Shown piece by piece: positions 1-10,148 of a DNA stretch of 64,000 nt. Both the position numbers and the translations under genes were made by a program. Below the pieces are notes generated by a model that was not told where the DNA came from, made no database searches, and saw nothing but the letters and a program-made list of their open reading frames with translations. Source of the DNA: Gonapodya sp. JEL0774 (taxonomy: Eukaryota > Monoblepharomycota > Monoblepharidomycetes > Monoblepharidales > Gonapodyaceae); contig JADIIX010000017.1 in the NCBI GenBank assembly GCA_027604505.1, positions 124,001-188,000 on the forward strand. Direction: 5' to 3'. The stretch's first letter is position 1; every line of letters starts with the position of its first letter.

Positions 1-275
1 CCAGCCGCAACTTGACTCCTCCATTTTGTATCTGCGACCGGACTCGCTGTCGTCCCAGGGAGACTCACGTGCGTTGGTGGATGCGGTGATTGGCGGTGTC
101 AGGTTTTTGTGTGGGGTGCCGCTGCCAATAACATCAATAATATGCAAGCAACTCCCGGCTACTATATATATCAGAGCATAACAATTCAGACGTCCGCTGT
201 GTATCAACTGTATACAACTCAATATATCTCTATGAGACGGTCCTAAAATGTAAACCCGACAAAAGTACATGACAT
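1..275. other. Left-edge intergenic sequence, no gene seen
   Basis: No convincing coding signal. It lies just beyond the stop codon of the leftmost minus-strand gene, so it probably holds that gene's 3' UTR. A short alternating TA run near 164-170 is the only visible feature. Confidence 0.4.
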
Positions 276-2357
276 CTACGACGAGGAAGACTGCCCATTC
301 TGTCGAATTGCCCCAGGCGATATTCTCTCCTCCATTGCACCCATTCGTTGCGAAAGGTCCTCAGGTGCACCGGGGGCGGGGGCAGTTGGAGCCTCTGGCG
401 CTGTTTGCGCCTCCATCTCCTTGGCGGCTTCTTTCCGTGCAAAGTAGAATCCGCACGGAAGCAACACCGAAAAACAGCATAGTAAGATCCCCATAACAAT
501 GAACACCGGAATGAGAATCACAGCCATGGAAACATCGGCGCCGTCCAGCCGGCGAACCAAGTTTGCCACGAGTGCGTAAAACAGCGTCGCCCCAATGGCG
601 AACATGATCAGCGAGCCCACCAACGGACCCATACTGCGTTGTCCATCGGGTCCAGTTGACGGCCAGTTCTCCACCAACTGCTCGATGAGCTCCATCCCAC
701 CGAGAGCGTAGATTGGAATGAACACTTGAGCCCACGAAACCGACGAATCCAGCTGCCCGTCAATCTTGAGGACCAAGAGGATCGCAAACACCACGCGCGG
801 GAGCTGCCGGTGGAAGACCGAGTAGACCACAAAGAACCGCTCCCAGCCCTTGAGCGGGCGCATATGTGTGCGCGGGCCCTGTTCTGGGTCCGCATCTTCG
901 GGGTTCTCGGGCTCAAGGACACCAAATTTCCAGGCGGAGTAGATGGTGAAGAGGTTGCCTGTTTGGGTGGGCACAGTGAACACGGCACCCATCAGACTCT
1001 GCACACTGAGATTGGACAAACTTCTTCCGCCCTCGAGATCTCCTGTGGAAAAAGCACTCACCGAATGCCCACAATACCTCTACAATCCACCAAGGAACGA
1101 AGACCAACCCCCAATTCCACGTAATCGTCCCACTCAATCGCACCACCACCAAAATCTGCGTCGCCAAAACACACAGAAACTGCAACATGTTCAAGTGTTT
1201 TGCTCTCCTCGCCGCTCGCTGCCGGGCTTGGTCCCGGTCGCGTTGAGACATGCCGGCGTGGTTGGGGTCATCTGAGTCGTCCACGTGGTCGCCTTTTGTG
1301 GGGGCGCCGGCGATGAGGAGGAAGGCGAGAACATCAAATATCCACAAGGGGATGGCGATCTGGAAGCGTTTGGGGAAGGGACGTGAGTGCGTGTGTGACA
1401 GAGGAGTCGGGTGTAAGATTACCAATGTGAAATAGCAGTAGGGAATGTCACCAAGAACGTGTCAAACACAGAAACTCACAACAGCCCAACTCCATGCTAT
1501 TGTACCGTCAATTTGCAGGGCGAGGAAGATGGGGAACAAAAGCACTGTGACGATGAAGAAAGTCGCCACCATCACGATGACATTGATCATGCCGACGAGT
1601 TCCGGACTCAAAAATTCGGCTCTATGAGAATGGGAAAGAAGCGTGTTACGCAGGAGACGGTGAAAATGAAGCTCCATCTGATGGAATTGATGCAAGGGTG
1701 GAGGCAACTCACAGTGGACCGGCATTCGAAACCACCGTAAGTCCTCGTTCACCATATTGGTCATAAATAGCTCGCTTATTTGAGTCACCTGTGGTACAGG
1801 TAGGTGAGTATCACATCATCTTTCACTTGCACATCCACACATCCCACGCACTTAAAGTCTCATAAGCAAGCTTTATCCGCTGAAAGAGTTCCGTGGCCTC
1901 TGGACTGTCCCCTGTATAAAGACGTTGTGTGTTTGGTTGAAGTTGATGCCACTTGGTTTGCGTCCGTCGGGCGACCTGCTCACCGTGCTTGTCCGGGTCT
2001 GAAACAACAGATTCTCAGCGATGATACAAGTTATCAACGCATAAAATGGGAAAAACTCACGATATTTGAGGGCCATTTTCCGATACCCTTTCTTCAGCTC
2101 TTCCTGTGAAGATTCGACCCGTACCAGTCCATCATTTTCCAGAGCAAAGCAAGAAAAAAATCAGCTCTACGAGTCACATATGTCGTCCATCGGTGTGTAA
2201 CGGCGCAACCTAGGAAGGGAGGGTAGCCCTGGCTGCAGGCTGTGACAGCACTTACGTCTGTGGCTGTCTTCTGGACCCCGAGGACATGGTAGAAGTCGGC
2301 AGTGAGCAGTTCTCTAGGCAGTCCACTGTTGTTGAGGCGTTCACTACTTTCGCCCAT
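276..2357 (-). CDS. J-domain protein fused to a TMEM185-like membrane domain
   Basis: Seven exons (2256-2357, 2061-2103, 1852-1998, 1713-1788, 1480-1621, 1062-1359, 276-1042) join to 524 codons in one frame. The first four encode a full DnaJ J domain: an ADFYHVLGV start, an EELKKGYRKMALKY helix, an HPD motif spanning a splice junction, and an SNKRAIYDQYGERG end. A J domain stimulates the ATPase of an Hsp70 partner. The rest is a polytopic membrane protein of at least six hydrophobic segments, with repeated LQIDGTIAWSWAVV / RLSGTITWNWGLVF / LKIDGQLDSSVSWAQVF motifs. These resemble the Tmemb_185A (TMEM185/FAM11) family, whose function is unknown. The C-terminus is cytosolic-looking, Ala/Pro-rich and low complexity. 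The junction between exons 6 and 7 needs a 19-nt intron (1043-1061). An ER or endomembrane co-chaperone is likely, but that is inference. Confidence 0.8.
1043..1061 (-). other. Ultrashort 19-nt intron
   Basis: Read on the minus strand this is gtgagtgctttttccacag, with a consensus donor, a pyrimidine tract and a CAG acceptor. Removing it joins the two membrane halves of the J-domain protein in frame. Leaving it in shifts the frame within a conserved-looking membrane region. The other introns of this gene are 62-152 nt. Confidence 0.6.
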
Positions 2358-2490
2358 TGCCGAATTTGTTGGGTGTTTTTTTGAACTGGAATCGTGGACG
2401 AAAGAATCAGATGGGAGCAGCTGAGGGACAAAGTGCCCTCCGCGGCCTCCTCAATCCGACACTCCACCGCTGCTTTTCTCCAACCTCGCC

Positions 2491-3991
2491 ATGCCAGAAC
2501 TGCCCGAGGTAGAGAAGGATTAGCAGCGTGCCAAATTTTGCCGTTTAATCATCTTTTATGAGTTCCCCATTCCCCTCTTCATTTGATTCCACGCCAAGAT
2601 CGAGCGAATGCGAAGAATCCTACACGAACACTGTGTTGGAAAGAAGATCACCTCCGTCACGACTGTGGAAGACACAATCGTGTTTGAGAAGCAGGATCCT
2701 CCTGATTTCAAAGCTGAAATGCTTGGAAAGACTGTTATTGCCGCTGGCAGAAAGGGGAAGGTGTTCTGGGTAAGTTCGAACACTCTCCACGCCTAGTACG
2801 TATCAGGTAACATTGGTATCATCCCTGCAGCTCGAAATGGACAAACCAAAACACCCTGTAATGCATTGTGGCATGACGGGCACCATTGCCATCAAGGGTT
2901 TGGTACCATTTACATACAAGGACTTCAACAAGGATGCAAAGAAGGAGGAATGGCCACCGAAATTCTGGAAGTTTATTTTCACCATGGATGATGATACCAC
3001 GGTGGCGTTCACCGACGTACGACGGCTTGGCCGTGTCCGACTTGTGGACGACATTCTGCACGAGAAACCTGTCTCGGAACTTGGATTCGACCCATATCTC
3101 GACATGCCTTCCCTTGAAGAATTTATCACCATGTGTCGCAAGCGAAAAGTCGCAATCAAGGCGCTCCTTCTGGATCAATCTTTCGCTGCCGGAATCGGCA
3201 ACTACGTGGCTGATGAGTGCCTGTTCCATGCCAAGATCCATCCCGGAACGTGAGATCATTTTGTGTGCAGGGGCGGGAGAGCCATCACTCAGAGCTGATT
3301 TTTATTTTGTTGCATGGTCCCGTTTCCGGTTTACCAGCTACACAAATGCTCTGACGAAGGCTGACTATGCCACGCTCCACGCATCCATCCGCCATATCGT
3401 GAATTTTGCATGCTCAGTGAACGCAGATTCTGAAAAGTTCCCGCGAGACTGGCTGTTTCACTACCGGTGAGCCATAGAACCCGTTCGCTCCTTGAGGTAA
3501 TCCACTTCGACGACGAAGATCCCTCCCTTCTCCCCCTCTGTTTTCCGTTCAGTTGGACCAACAAAAAGGCTTCTCAAGTCAATGGTATGCGGATAGAGTT
3601 CGTCACCGTTGGAGGTCGTACATCAGCAACCGTGCCGGAAATACAAAAACTGCGAAAGACAGCAGTCATGTGGGACGATAATGGTGAGGAGGTCATTGAG
3701 AAAGAGGAGAGGGGGGAGTCAGGAGGCATGGAACAAGAGTCAGAGTCGGTTGCAACAGCCAAAAAGAGGAAGCGAGGGAACTCTACAGCAAAGAAAGGCG
3801 TAGCAACAGAGCCAGAACTCGTAGAGAACCCCGAACACACTGTCGAGAGTACAACTACCAAGATTCAGCGCAGTAGCACGACGAAATCTGCCAAAAGGGA
3901 CGAACAAGGAACGAAACTTCTCACTCAGCGCAAACCATCTTCGAGGAAAAAGAAGAGCGCCACAGAAATCAGAACTGGAAAGTCGGGGTAA
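2491..3991 (+). CDS. Formamidopyrimidine-DNA glycosylase (FPG/MutM type)
   Basis: Five exons (2491-2508, 2599-2769, 2831-3249, 3338-3466, 3553-3991) give 391 residues. The protein begins MPELPE, the invariant Fpg start in which the proline after Met is the catalytic nucleophile and the following Glu is essential. Further landmarks are HCGMTGTIAI, VRRLGRVRL, the LLLDQSFAAGIGNYVADE stretch before the H2TH motif, and IEFVTVGGRTSATVPEIQK at the start of the C-terminal part. The last resembles the zincless-finger region of plant and fungal FPG. The protein excises oxidised purines in base-excision repair. The tail from about residue 300 is Lys/Glu/Ser-rich and likely nuclear-directing. The gene is divergent from the J-domain gene, with starts 133 bp apart, so a short shared promoter is likely. 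Confidence 0.9.
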
Positions 3992-4121
3992 GAATAACCA
4001 TGCTGCGTAAATATGTGTATTGTACTATTTCAAATCTCACTTTGCTACTGTAATATCTTGCAAAACTGCAAAATTGTGGAAACTGCCGATGACCACAAAA
4101 CAAAATGCAGAATACCCTTTC

Positions 4122-5708
4122 CTAGGCTCTATCTGCACTCACTGCCGCCGCACCACCATATCCTCTCGGCGTTGTGGGTGTCATGGGCACGTCCAGCTGA
4201 CTAGGTGATCTCGATCTCGGAGGTGGGTAGCGAGACGCCGAAGCAGAGCTCGTCGTCGAAGACCGCGTCCTCCCCCTGGAACGTCCACTATCCAAGAGAC
4301 CTCCATACCCACGATTCGAAGTCAGCGTGGAGGCAGAGGTGAGGCTCATGGGAGACGAAATTGTGCTTTGTCTCCGTCCGTGGTTGCCCAGTGCCAACCT
4401 AGGACTCAGCAGAGCGCTGCTCCTCCTCTTGATTGTGCTTTCACTTCCCGGAGATCGGAGTTGAGATGTTAGTTCACTGCCGCGTCGCAGCGCCTCGGAA
4501 TGGACTGGGAATCCGTCTTCGAGTTCATCATCGATGTTGTCGCCGTGGCCGTCTTGACCTCGAGTGAGGAGCGGCGTGACCATTTCCTCTTCCTGTCGGT
4601 AGAATTCTTCAATTTGTTGGTCGTTCCAGTGACGATCTCGAAAGTCTGACTCGGTGAGGTGCATTCTTTCGGCGATTCCCTGTTTTGATGGTCACCCGAG
4701 TGAAGGACTTGAGAAAGAAGGAATGCGAGGGGAGGATGAGATATAATGCTCACTTGCAGATCAGCGCCACAATCCGCTCCCCCAAAAAATTGGTGTGCGT
4801 ATGTGGAGTCTTCGATACTTCTACTCGGACCAAACAATAAAGGGTTCCAGGAAGAGGGCCACCAACGGACGCGAAATCGACCGTCTTACCTCGCATGATA
4901 TTGAAGCTCACTAAGGAAGAACTCCCTCAATAAATCCTGTATCGTGTCGAGACCGGTTGTCAAACACCTGACACGACGTAACTGTTTAAACACCCAGCGC
5001 TATCTACCTGAAGGTCGGTAATCTTGTGTGCGTCAAAGTCAACAACGCTCCTGGTGAGCGAGAGTGTCGATTGAACCGTTTCGTGACTTGCACCGACAAG
5101 TTCTCCTTCTGACTTCGCCTGAGCTCGGAGGGTAAGGCATATTCGAGCGATCCAGTTATATTGTGGGAAGGTCCGCAACCCACAAGTTTGGCCGGATTTC
5201 CAAAATCTTGTCTTTTAGAACGATCGTATAGTTTCCGTTTATTCGTTTCCTTTTCCATCGCGCGATCCCGGTTTCTCACTTGCTCCTAAAAATACACCAG
5301 GTTGAGCACGGAGAGAGGCTGTGGCAGAGCACGTTCTCGCGCACCCGTAAGCTCTTGCATTTCGTTTTGTATGTTTCGAGTGGCTGTATGACTTTAGCTG
5401 CGAGTCGGTCGTGGAATTCGGTCATGGGTTTTTCACGGTGTTCAAAGATTTTGGCTGTATCAGAGAGAAGGTTACGCAAGAGCGGAGTTTCATCATTTGC
5501 GAAGGATTGCAGCGCCTTGGAGATCTTGAGAGACTTTTCGCGAAGCCCTGTTGTTGTAGTGGAACCAGTTCGTTCGTTGGCATGGGAACCATCAGAGATG
5601 GTGACGGGGTAAAGCCGAGTCAAGATGCTTACTCTCAACGTTGCGAAGGTATCCAGCCATCAGGTCGCGGAGTTCAGTCATGTTCTTGTCTTCATTCCGA
5701 GTGATCAT
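4122..5708 (-). CDS. FAM92/CIBAR-type BAR-domain protein
   Basis: About seven exons starting MITRNEDKNMTELRDLMAGY at 5708. The pieces align in order with the FAM92 BAR domain: LMAGYLRNVES, LQSFANDETPLLRNLLSD, FHDRLAAKVIQPLETYKTKC, EQVRNRDRAMEKETNKRKLY, GASHETVQSTLSLTRSVVD, and DLLREFFLSELQYHAR. Each segment after the first follows a GT-AG intron. In animals FAM92A/B (CIBAR1/2) bind Chibby and membranes at the ciliary base. The C-terminal exon (4122 to about 4680) is a Ser/Arg-rich disordered tail absent from the animal proteins as I remember them. The gene fits a flagellated fungus or a general membrane-curvature role. The exon near 4750-4840 has an uncertain frame. It is divergent from the Alba gene, with 385 bp between starts. 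Confidence 0.72.
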
Positions 5709-6093
5709 AATTGAAGTGGACATAAACGCGATACATTCATTGCAGGATCAACGACCACGACACGAATTCTCATACCAGTGTCGTCGACAAGTTTCTTTGC
5801 GTAGCGGGACTTTTCATCGCTGGACTCCGTCGTTTCGTGATTGGTGCATAAAGGCAGAGGAGCACATTGGAGCACATTGAGTTCGCATCGCTGCCCCGTG
5901 ATTCGGAAAGATCGCGCAAGACTCACGCGTTTGCACTCATTATTTCAGGTTAATCGTTGGAAAGGATCCAGATACTGTGTGATAGCCGTTTCTCCTGCCG
6001 GCTGTGCTCAAAGTAGCGACTGTTTCGAATTGGTTGACGGGCGACCTCCGGAAGAAAGTTCTGCCGCACAAGAAATTTTCATTTCGGTTGTCC
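5709..6093. promoter_or_regulatory. Divergent intergenic region between CIBAR and Alba genes
   Basis: These 385 bp separate two divergent start codons and must hold both promoters or 5' UTRs, unless an extra non-coding first exon exists. No recognisable TATA box or binding motif stands out. A plus-strand reading frame runs into the Alba gene from 6004, so a slightly earlier start for that protein cannot be excluded. Confidence 0.3.
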
Positions 6094-6556
6094 ATGGAGA
6101 CCCATGAGCGCACAGTTCGAGCTGAGGAAAATCTAAGCTCCTTGAATCTCACGAATGCGGATAATGAATTTCTATTATCTCAGGGTGGGAGGATCAGGAC
6201 ATACGTTGCCAAGGCGATGGAGCAGCTGCAAGTGAGTCATGCTCATAGATTCTCTTGCTTTCGGATTTAAGTCAAACAGTTCTCTAACCATTCGATATCT
6301 GTCTTACCTCAATTCTGCATGTTTGCTTCCTTCCGGCCCTCGCCCACTTTCTTGCACCTGCCTTCAGTCTGACACCTACAATTCAGTCAGAATCATCGGC
6401 AAGGGGCCAACTCTCAATAAAGCCGTGTCTGTGGTGGAAATCATCAAGCGCAAATTGATCCCAAACATGAGACTTCGACAGGAGACGGAGATTGCTGGTG
6501 TTGTGGTCAAAGAACTTCGGGATCATAACGACGGGAGGCCTGCAAACGACAAGTAA
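6094..6556 (+). CDS. Alba-domain RNase P/MRP protein subunit (Rpp25/Pop6-like)
   Basis: Two exons (6094-6231, 6368-6556) give 108 residues. The protein shows an Alba fold: QGGRIRTYVAKAMEQLQ, then VRIIGKGPTLNKAVSVVEII, then RQETEIAGVVV. This is the pattern of the p25 subunit of RNase P/MRP, which binds the P3 arm of the RNA and helps process pre-tRNA and pre-rRNA. I chose METHERT as the start because it leaves a compact Alba protein. An 18-nt GT-AG segment (6553-6570) overlaps the stop; splicing it would change the tail to DTWK. A plain Alba nucleic-acid-binding protein is the alternative. Confidence 0.75.
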
Positions 6557-6975
6557 GTTTTGAAGCTCAGAGATACGTGGAAATAATACTAAGCTCTGGA
6601 ACTGTTGGCATTCGCGAAATGCAGAATTGTCTTGGAACGAACAATCCCTGCAATTATGATAACATTGACACGAGAAACCTTGGGAAATGCATAACATCAT
6701 GAAACAAACCCCGCTTGTATTTGGGGTAGCACATTGTCCAGGAGATGCCGGCCAAGGACGACCGTCAGAGACGTGATACACCATTGTGAATATAGAAGAC
6801 CACACTTTCAAAGTGTTCATGTACACGTTCCACTTTTTTCTTGTATCTTCTCGTTGTAGAATAATATGTAATAACTAAAAAATGCCGTCTCGCGTAGTGC
6901 TAGTAAACTCAAGAATTGCGAAGATTGGGGTGAGACAAGACGCCCCACGAACAACCAATTTTATAACCCAATTCG
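6557..6975. other. Intergenic sequence, no gene seen
   Basis: This 419-bp A+T-richer spacer lies between the Alba gene and the ERI1-like gene. A minus-strand frame covering 6383-6826 exists but runs antisense to the Alba exon and has no domain character. It likely holds the 3' UTR of one gene and the promoter of the next. Confidence 0.4.
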
Positions 6976-9283
6976 ATGCATCCCGCCCCCCAATTCCCGG
7001 GATCGCATGTGCCTTTACTATCTCGGAACGTCTCCTCTGCCCCCGCATGGCTCTTTCATGGGGACTCTCGTTGCGCGGCTCCAACATCTGTGGACCGATT
7101 CCGCTCCTCCCACACTTTCCAGCAACGCACGTCGGAATCCAACACCGTCCTCGGACGTTACCTTGCGTATTCTGGTTTTCAATCTGGTGGCACATCCGAA
7201 TCGGTGGGGCATCGGACCTCAAAACCGTACAGGACTTTTCGGAACCCGCTTGCGATGCTCGACCAAGAGAACGTACCGCAAGCGCCCCCATCTCCTTCAG
7301 TGCCTTCCTCACCAAAAACGCTATACGAGATGAGTAATGAGCCTAGGCGTCGTCCTTTATGGCCGGCGGCTCAAGTGAGCGTTGGTCAGGTCCTCCCTCC
7401 GCCGGCCAAGCGTCAGAAACTTGACAATCCAAAGAGTGTTCAGGATGCTCCACTCGATGAAGGTGTAAAACGGGAAATAGAGAGGAAAAGAACCGAGGCG
7501 ATTGAGAGAAGGAAGGAGTCCAAGAAGAGAATCGATGCAGCAAAAATGATTCTGCAGAGGAGTCAGGCTACTGTCGTGTCTGCTGGGGTTCACATCACAC
7601 GACCTGATGGAACAGCGCCTAATGTACCAACTGCGTCAGCAACTGCAAGCGGGGTGCTGTTGGTCCCGAATGCCATCCACGAACGACATCCCATTGCACT
7701 TCAGTTCGCTCACGCCGTGATTGATCCTCTTCAACAAGAAAGCATGGCCATTTCTGGGCCCCGCGCTGCCGTTGGTGTCATGTCTGTAAACAGTTCGGTC
7801 GAAACACGTCCTTCTGAAATGGCACCACTTTCAACTCCTTGCACAAACTTACCACTCGAAACGAATATCAAAGGCGACGTTAACTCAACAGTTGATGGCA
7901 AACCATGCCAGATCCTTGATGACGCCCTCGAACCTCCTCGAGAGAACAATACTTCCTCCTTGTCGCTTCCCATCGACGATCACACCAACCACCAGCCTCT
8001 CCAGAGTTTACTTCCCCTCATCCTCAAACCCATGGGCTCTCACTCAACTCCACCTCACAATGCGTGTTATGAACCGAAAGCACGAAGAATGTCCATTGTG
8101 TCCTCCACCGCGCTTTCTAAACCCCGACGAACACCATTGGGAATGGCGGCGCGAAGGATCCCCCAAATAGGACCAGCCAGGATCGAGACAAACGCGCAAG
8201 TTGTGGCATCTGCGCTGAGAAATACCGCGCCGATAGTCTCTCCGCAGACGCCAGCGACGGTGAACGGCACTGTTATCCGTGCTGCCTCTGTTAAAAGGAA
8301 GGAACAGATGTACGCAAAACTCGGTGAGAGCGCCCGTGATAGTTCGTGCTTGACGTATCGTTTGTAGTTTTGCAACTACTTTGTGCAATTCACTTAAGTT
8401 GTTCTGGACTTTGAGTCAACCTGCTGGCCTAAAGAGGACACGAACGGAATCATGCTTCAGGAACGTGAGGAAGATAAGCGAAAATTGGTGCAAGAAATCA
8501 GTGAGTACCATGTCATTGGTCATCTTTCCTTGTGCAACGTGTAATGAAGCGATGGTTCTGCATCATCAAAAGTTGAATTTTCCTGCACCGTCTTGGACCT
8601 GTCTAACGGCTCGTGTCCAAAAACCTTCTCGCGCCACGTTCGACCTACTTTCAACCCAATCCTCTCTGATTTCTGTCGGGACCTCACAGGCATCACCCAG
8701 GCGCAAGTGAACGCCGCTGCTCCGCTGGAGGATTGTTTGGTCGCTTTTCATGCGTGGCTGAAAGAAAACGGGTTAGAGAACGGGCGAATGGTGGGAGGAA
8801 AGAAGAGGAGCTGGGTGTTTGCAACATGGAGTGATTGGGATCTCAACACTCTCTTGTCTGGCGTGGGTTCTCTTACGTTAGGCCTTGCTAACCGCGTCTG
8901 TTTAAAGGTCTGGTGGTTTTGATATTAGGAGGCACGCTGGCGAAAAATTAAGCTCGCTGACTATTTTTCGGTGTGGATTGGTAAGTTTAGAAGAAATCTG
9001 TCTTGCCCTCCAGATTGTTCAGTGTGGGTCTCTATTTCAGATGTCAAAGCGACGTTTCGGGCCTTCTACAACCAGACCCCTTCTGGTGTTAAGGGGTCCC
9101 TCGAGTTTCTCGGCATGTCATTTGAGGGTGTTGAGCACAAGGGTATCGATGATGCGATGTAAGGCTTTGTATGTCACGTTGGCTGTCTTCAGATCTCCAA
9201 CGTAATTCTTGCTTCTATCTGAAAGAAACACAGCAAGACTTATCTGGCGTGCAGTTGAAGACGGTTGTGATCTCGTAGGTTAA
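6976..9283 (+). CDS. ERI1-like DEDDh 3'-5' exoribonuclease with long N-terminal extension
   Basis: Six exons (6976-8323, 8399-8500, 8573-8862, 8929-8980, 9041-9158, 9238-9283) give 651 residues. The nuclease begins near residue 450 with VVLDFESTCW (the D-x-E of motif I). It continues QEIIEFSCTVLDLSNG, VRPTFNPILSDFCRDLTGIT, WSDWDLNTLL (motif II Asp) and HKGIDDA (motif III His and Asp). ERI1 enzymes trim 3' overhangs of 5.8S rRNA, histone mRNA and siRNA. The first exon encodes about 450 disordered residues with a basic helix near residue 170 and no SAP domain that I can recognise. Translation could instead start at 7255 (MLDQENV). The last exon, encoding WRAVEDGCDLVG, fits the family C-terminus, but the splice before it is tentative. 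It loses about four residues after the DDA motif relative to the family. Confidence 0.78.
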
Positions 9284-9312
9284 TTGCAGTGGGGGTTCAA
9301 TGTTAAATCCAT

Positions 9313-9708
9313 TCAGTAACTATCCGGAAACTTCTCGCAGACCCTTTCCAAGACATGCAACCCCTCCGGACCAACCAACTCCACGGGCGAATCTGGCGCA
9401 TGTGTGCTGTCCAAATCCGCAACGGCGCACATTCCCCGTTCCATACTCACGGACCCGCGTTCGGTGGCACTCACGGCACCCTTGTGTCGTTGCGGGAAGA
9501 GAGCGAAGATGAAGGTGTCTAAGAAACCTGGACCGACCCTGGGGCGCAGGTGAGTTGAGGAGTGGGAGCACCATGAATTCTTTGCAGAATGAAGTTGACA
9601 CTTTTTTGTTGGTGGCGTGGCAGCTTCTACGTTTGCAACGGTAGTGGAGCAGGCTGTACGTTCTTCCAATGGCAAAGTTGATATGCGCTCGTATGTCGTT
9701 GCACCCAT
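9313..9708 (-). CDS. Hypothetical protein, possible terminal exon
   Basis: An open frame ends at 9313, convergent with the ERI1-like gene and 29 bp from its stop. The last 75 or so codons look protein-like and non-repetitive, for example GFLDTFIFALFPQRHKGAV and PVELVGPEGLHVLERVCEKF. I do not recognise a family. The upstream half is less convincing and may contain an intron, so the start is unknown. Confidence 0.35.
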   Translation of the reverse strand: MGATTYERISTLPLEERTACSTTVANVEAATPPTKKCQLHSAKNSWCSHSSTHLRPRVGPGFLDTFIFALFPQRHKGAVSATERGSVSMERGMCAVADLDSTHAPDSPVELVGPEGLHVLERVCEKFPDSY

Positions 9709-10148
9709 GAATGTGAAACGATATTAACGTCTTGAAATTTTTCCTATGCATCTATCGGAAACATGAGAATACAATAATAATAAGTGCCGCATGGCTGCAC
9801 ATCTGTGTTCATTGGTTCATTGGGACGTGCACTTCCCTTCTGAGGGCACTTGGGAACCTCCGACCCATCAACATCGCCCCATCGCATTGACTTCAAATCT
9901 TTTCGTGAGTGATCGCGTTGCATCACGACGATGAGCGTCTCAATCATAACAGTCTATTACCATTCAACCAGTTGCTCTATCCTCTATCAGTGCCTTTCTC
10001 AATCAATCACGAGCTTTGTAACATCAGCAGTGAGTTTGGCGATTGTCTAAGTTAAATTGAGCGCGCCAGAGAGCAGGAAGATGGATGCACGAAATTGAAT
10101 CCACACATCCCGATTGTGTTCTTGCCACCAGCTTCCCTCTCCACTGTC
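9709..10148. other. Intergenic sequence, no gene seen
   Basis: These 440 bp are A+T-rich with no supported reading frame. They should carry the promoter of the downstream repeat protein and perhaps the first exon of the minus-strand unknown gene. Confidence 0.35.

Noticed and set aside
2491-2520. In-frame TAG shortly after the FPG start as a nonsense mutation
   Set aside because: An intron beginning at 2509 removes it and restores the conserved MPELPE then IERMRRIL sequence.
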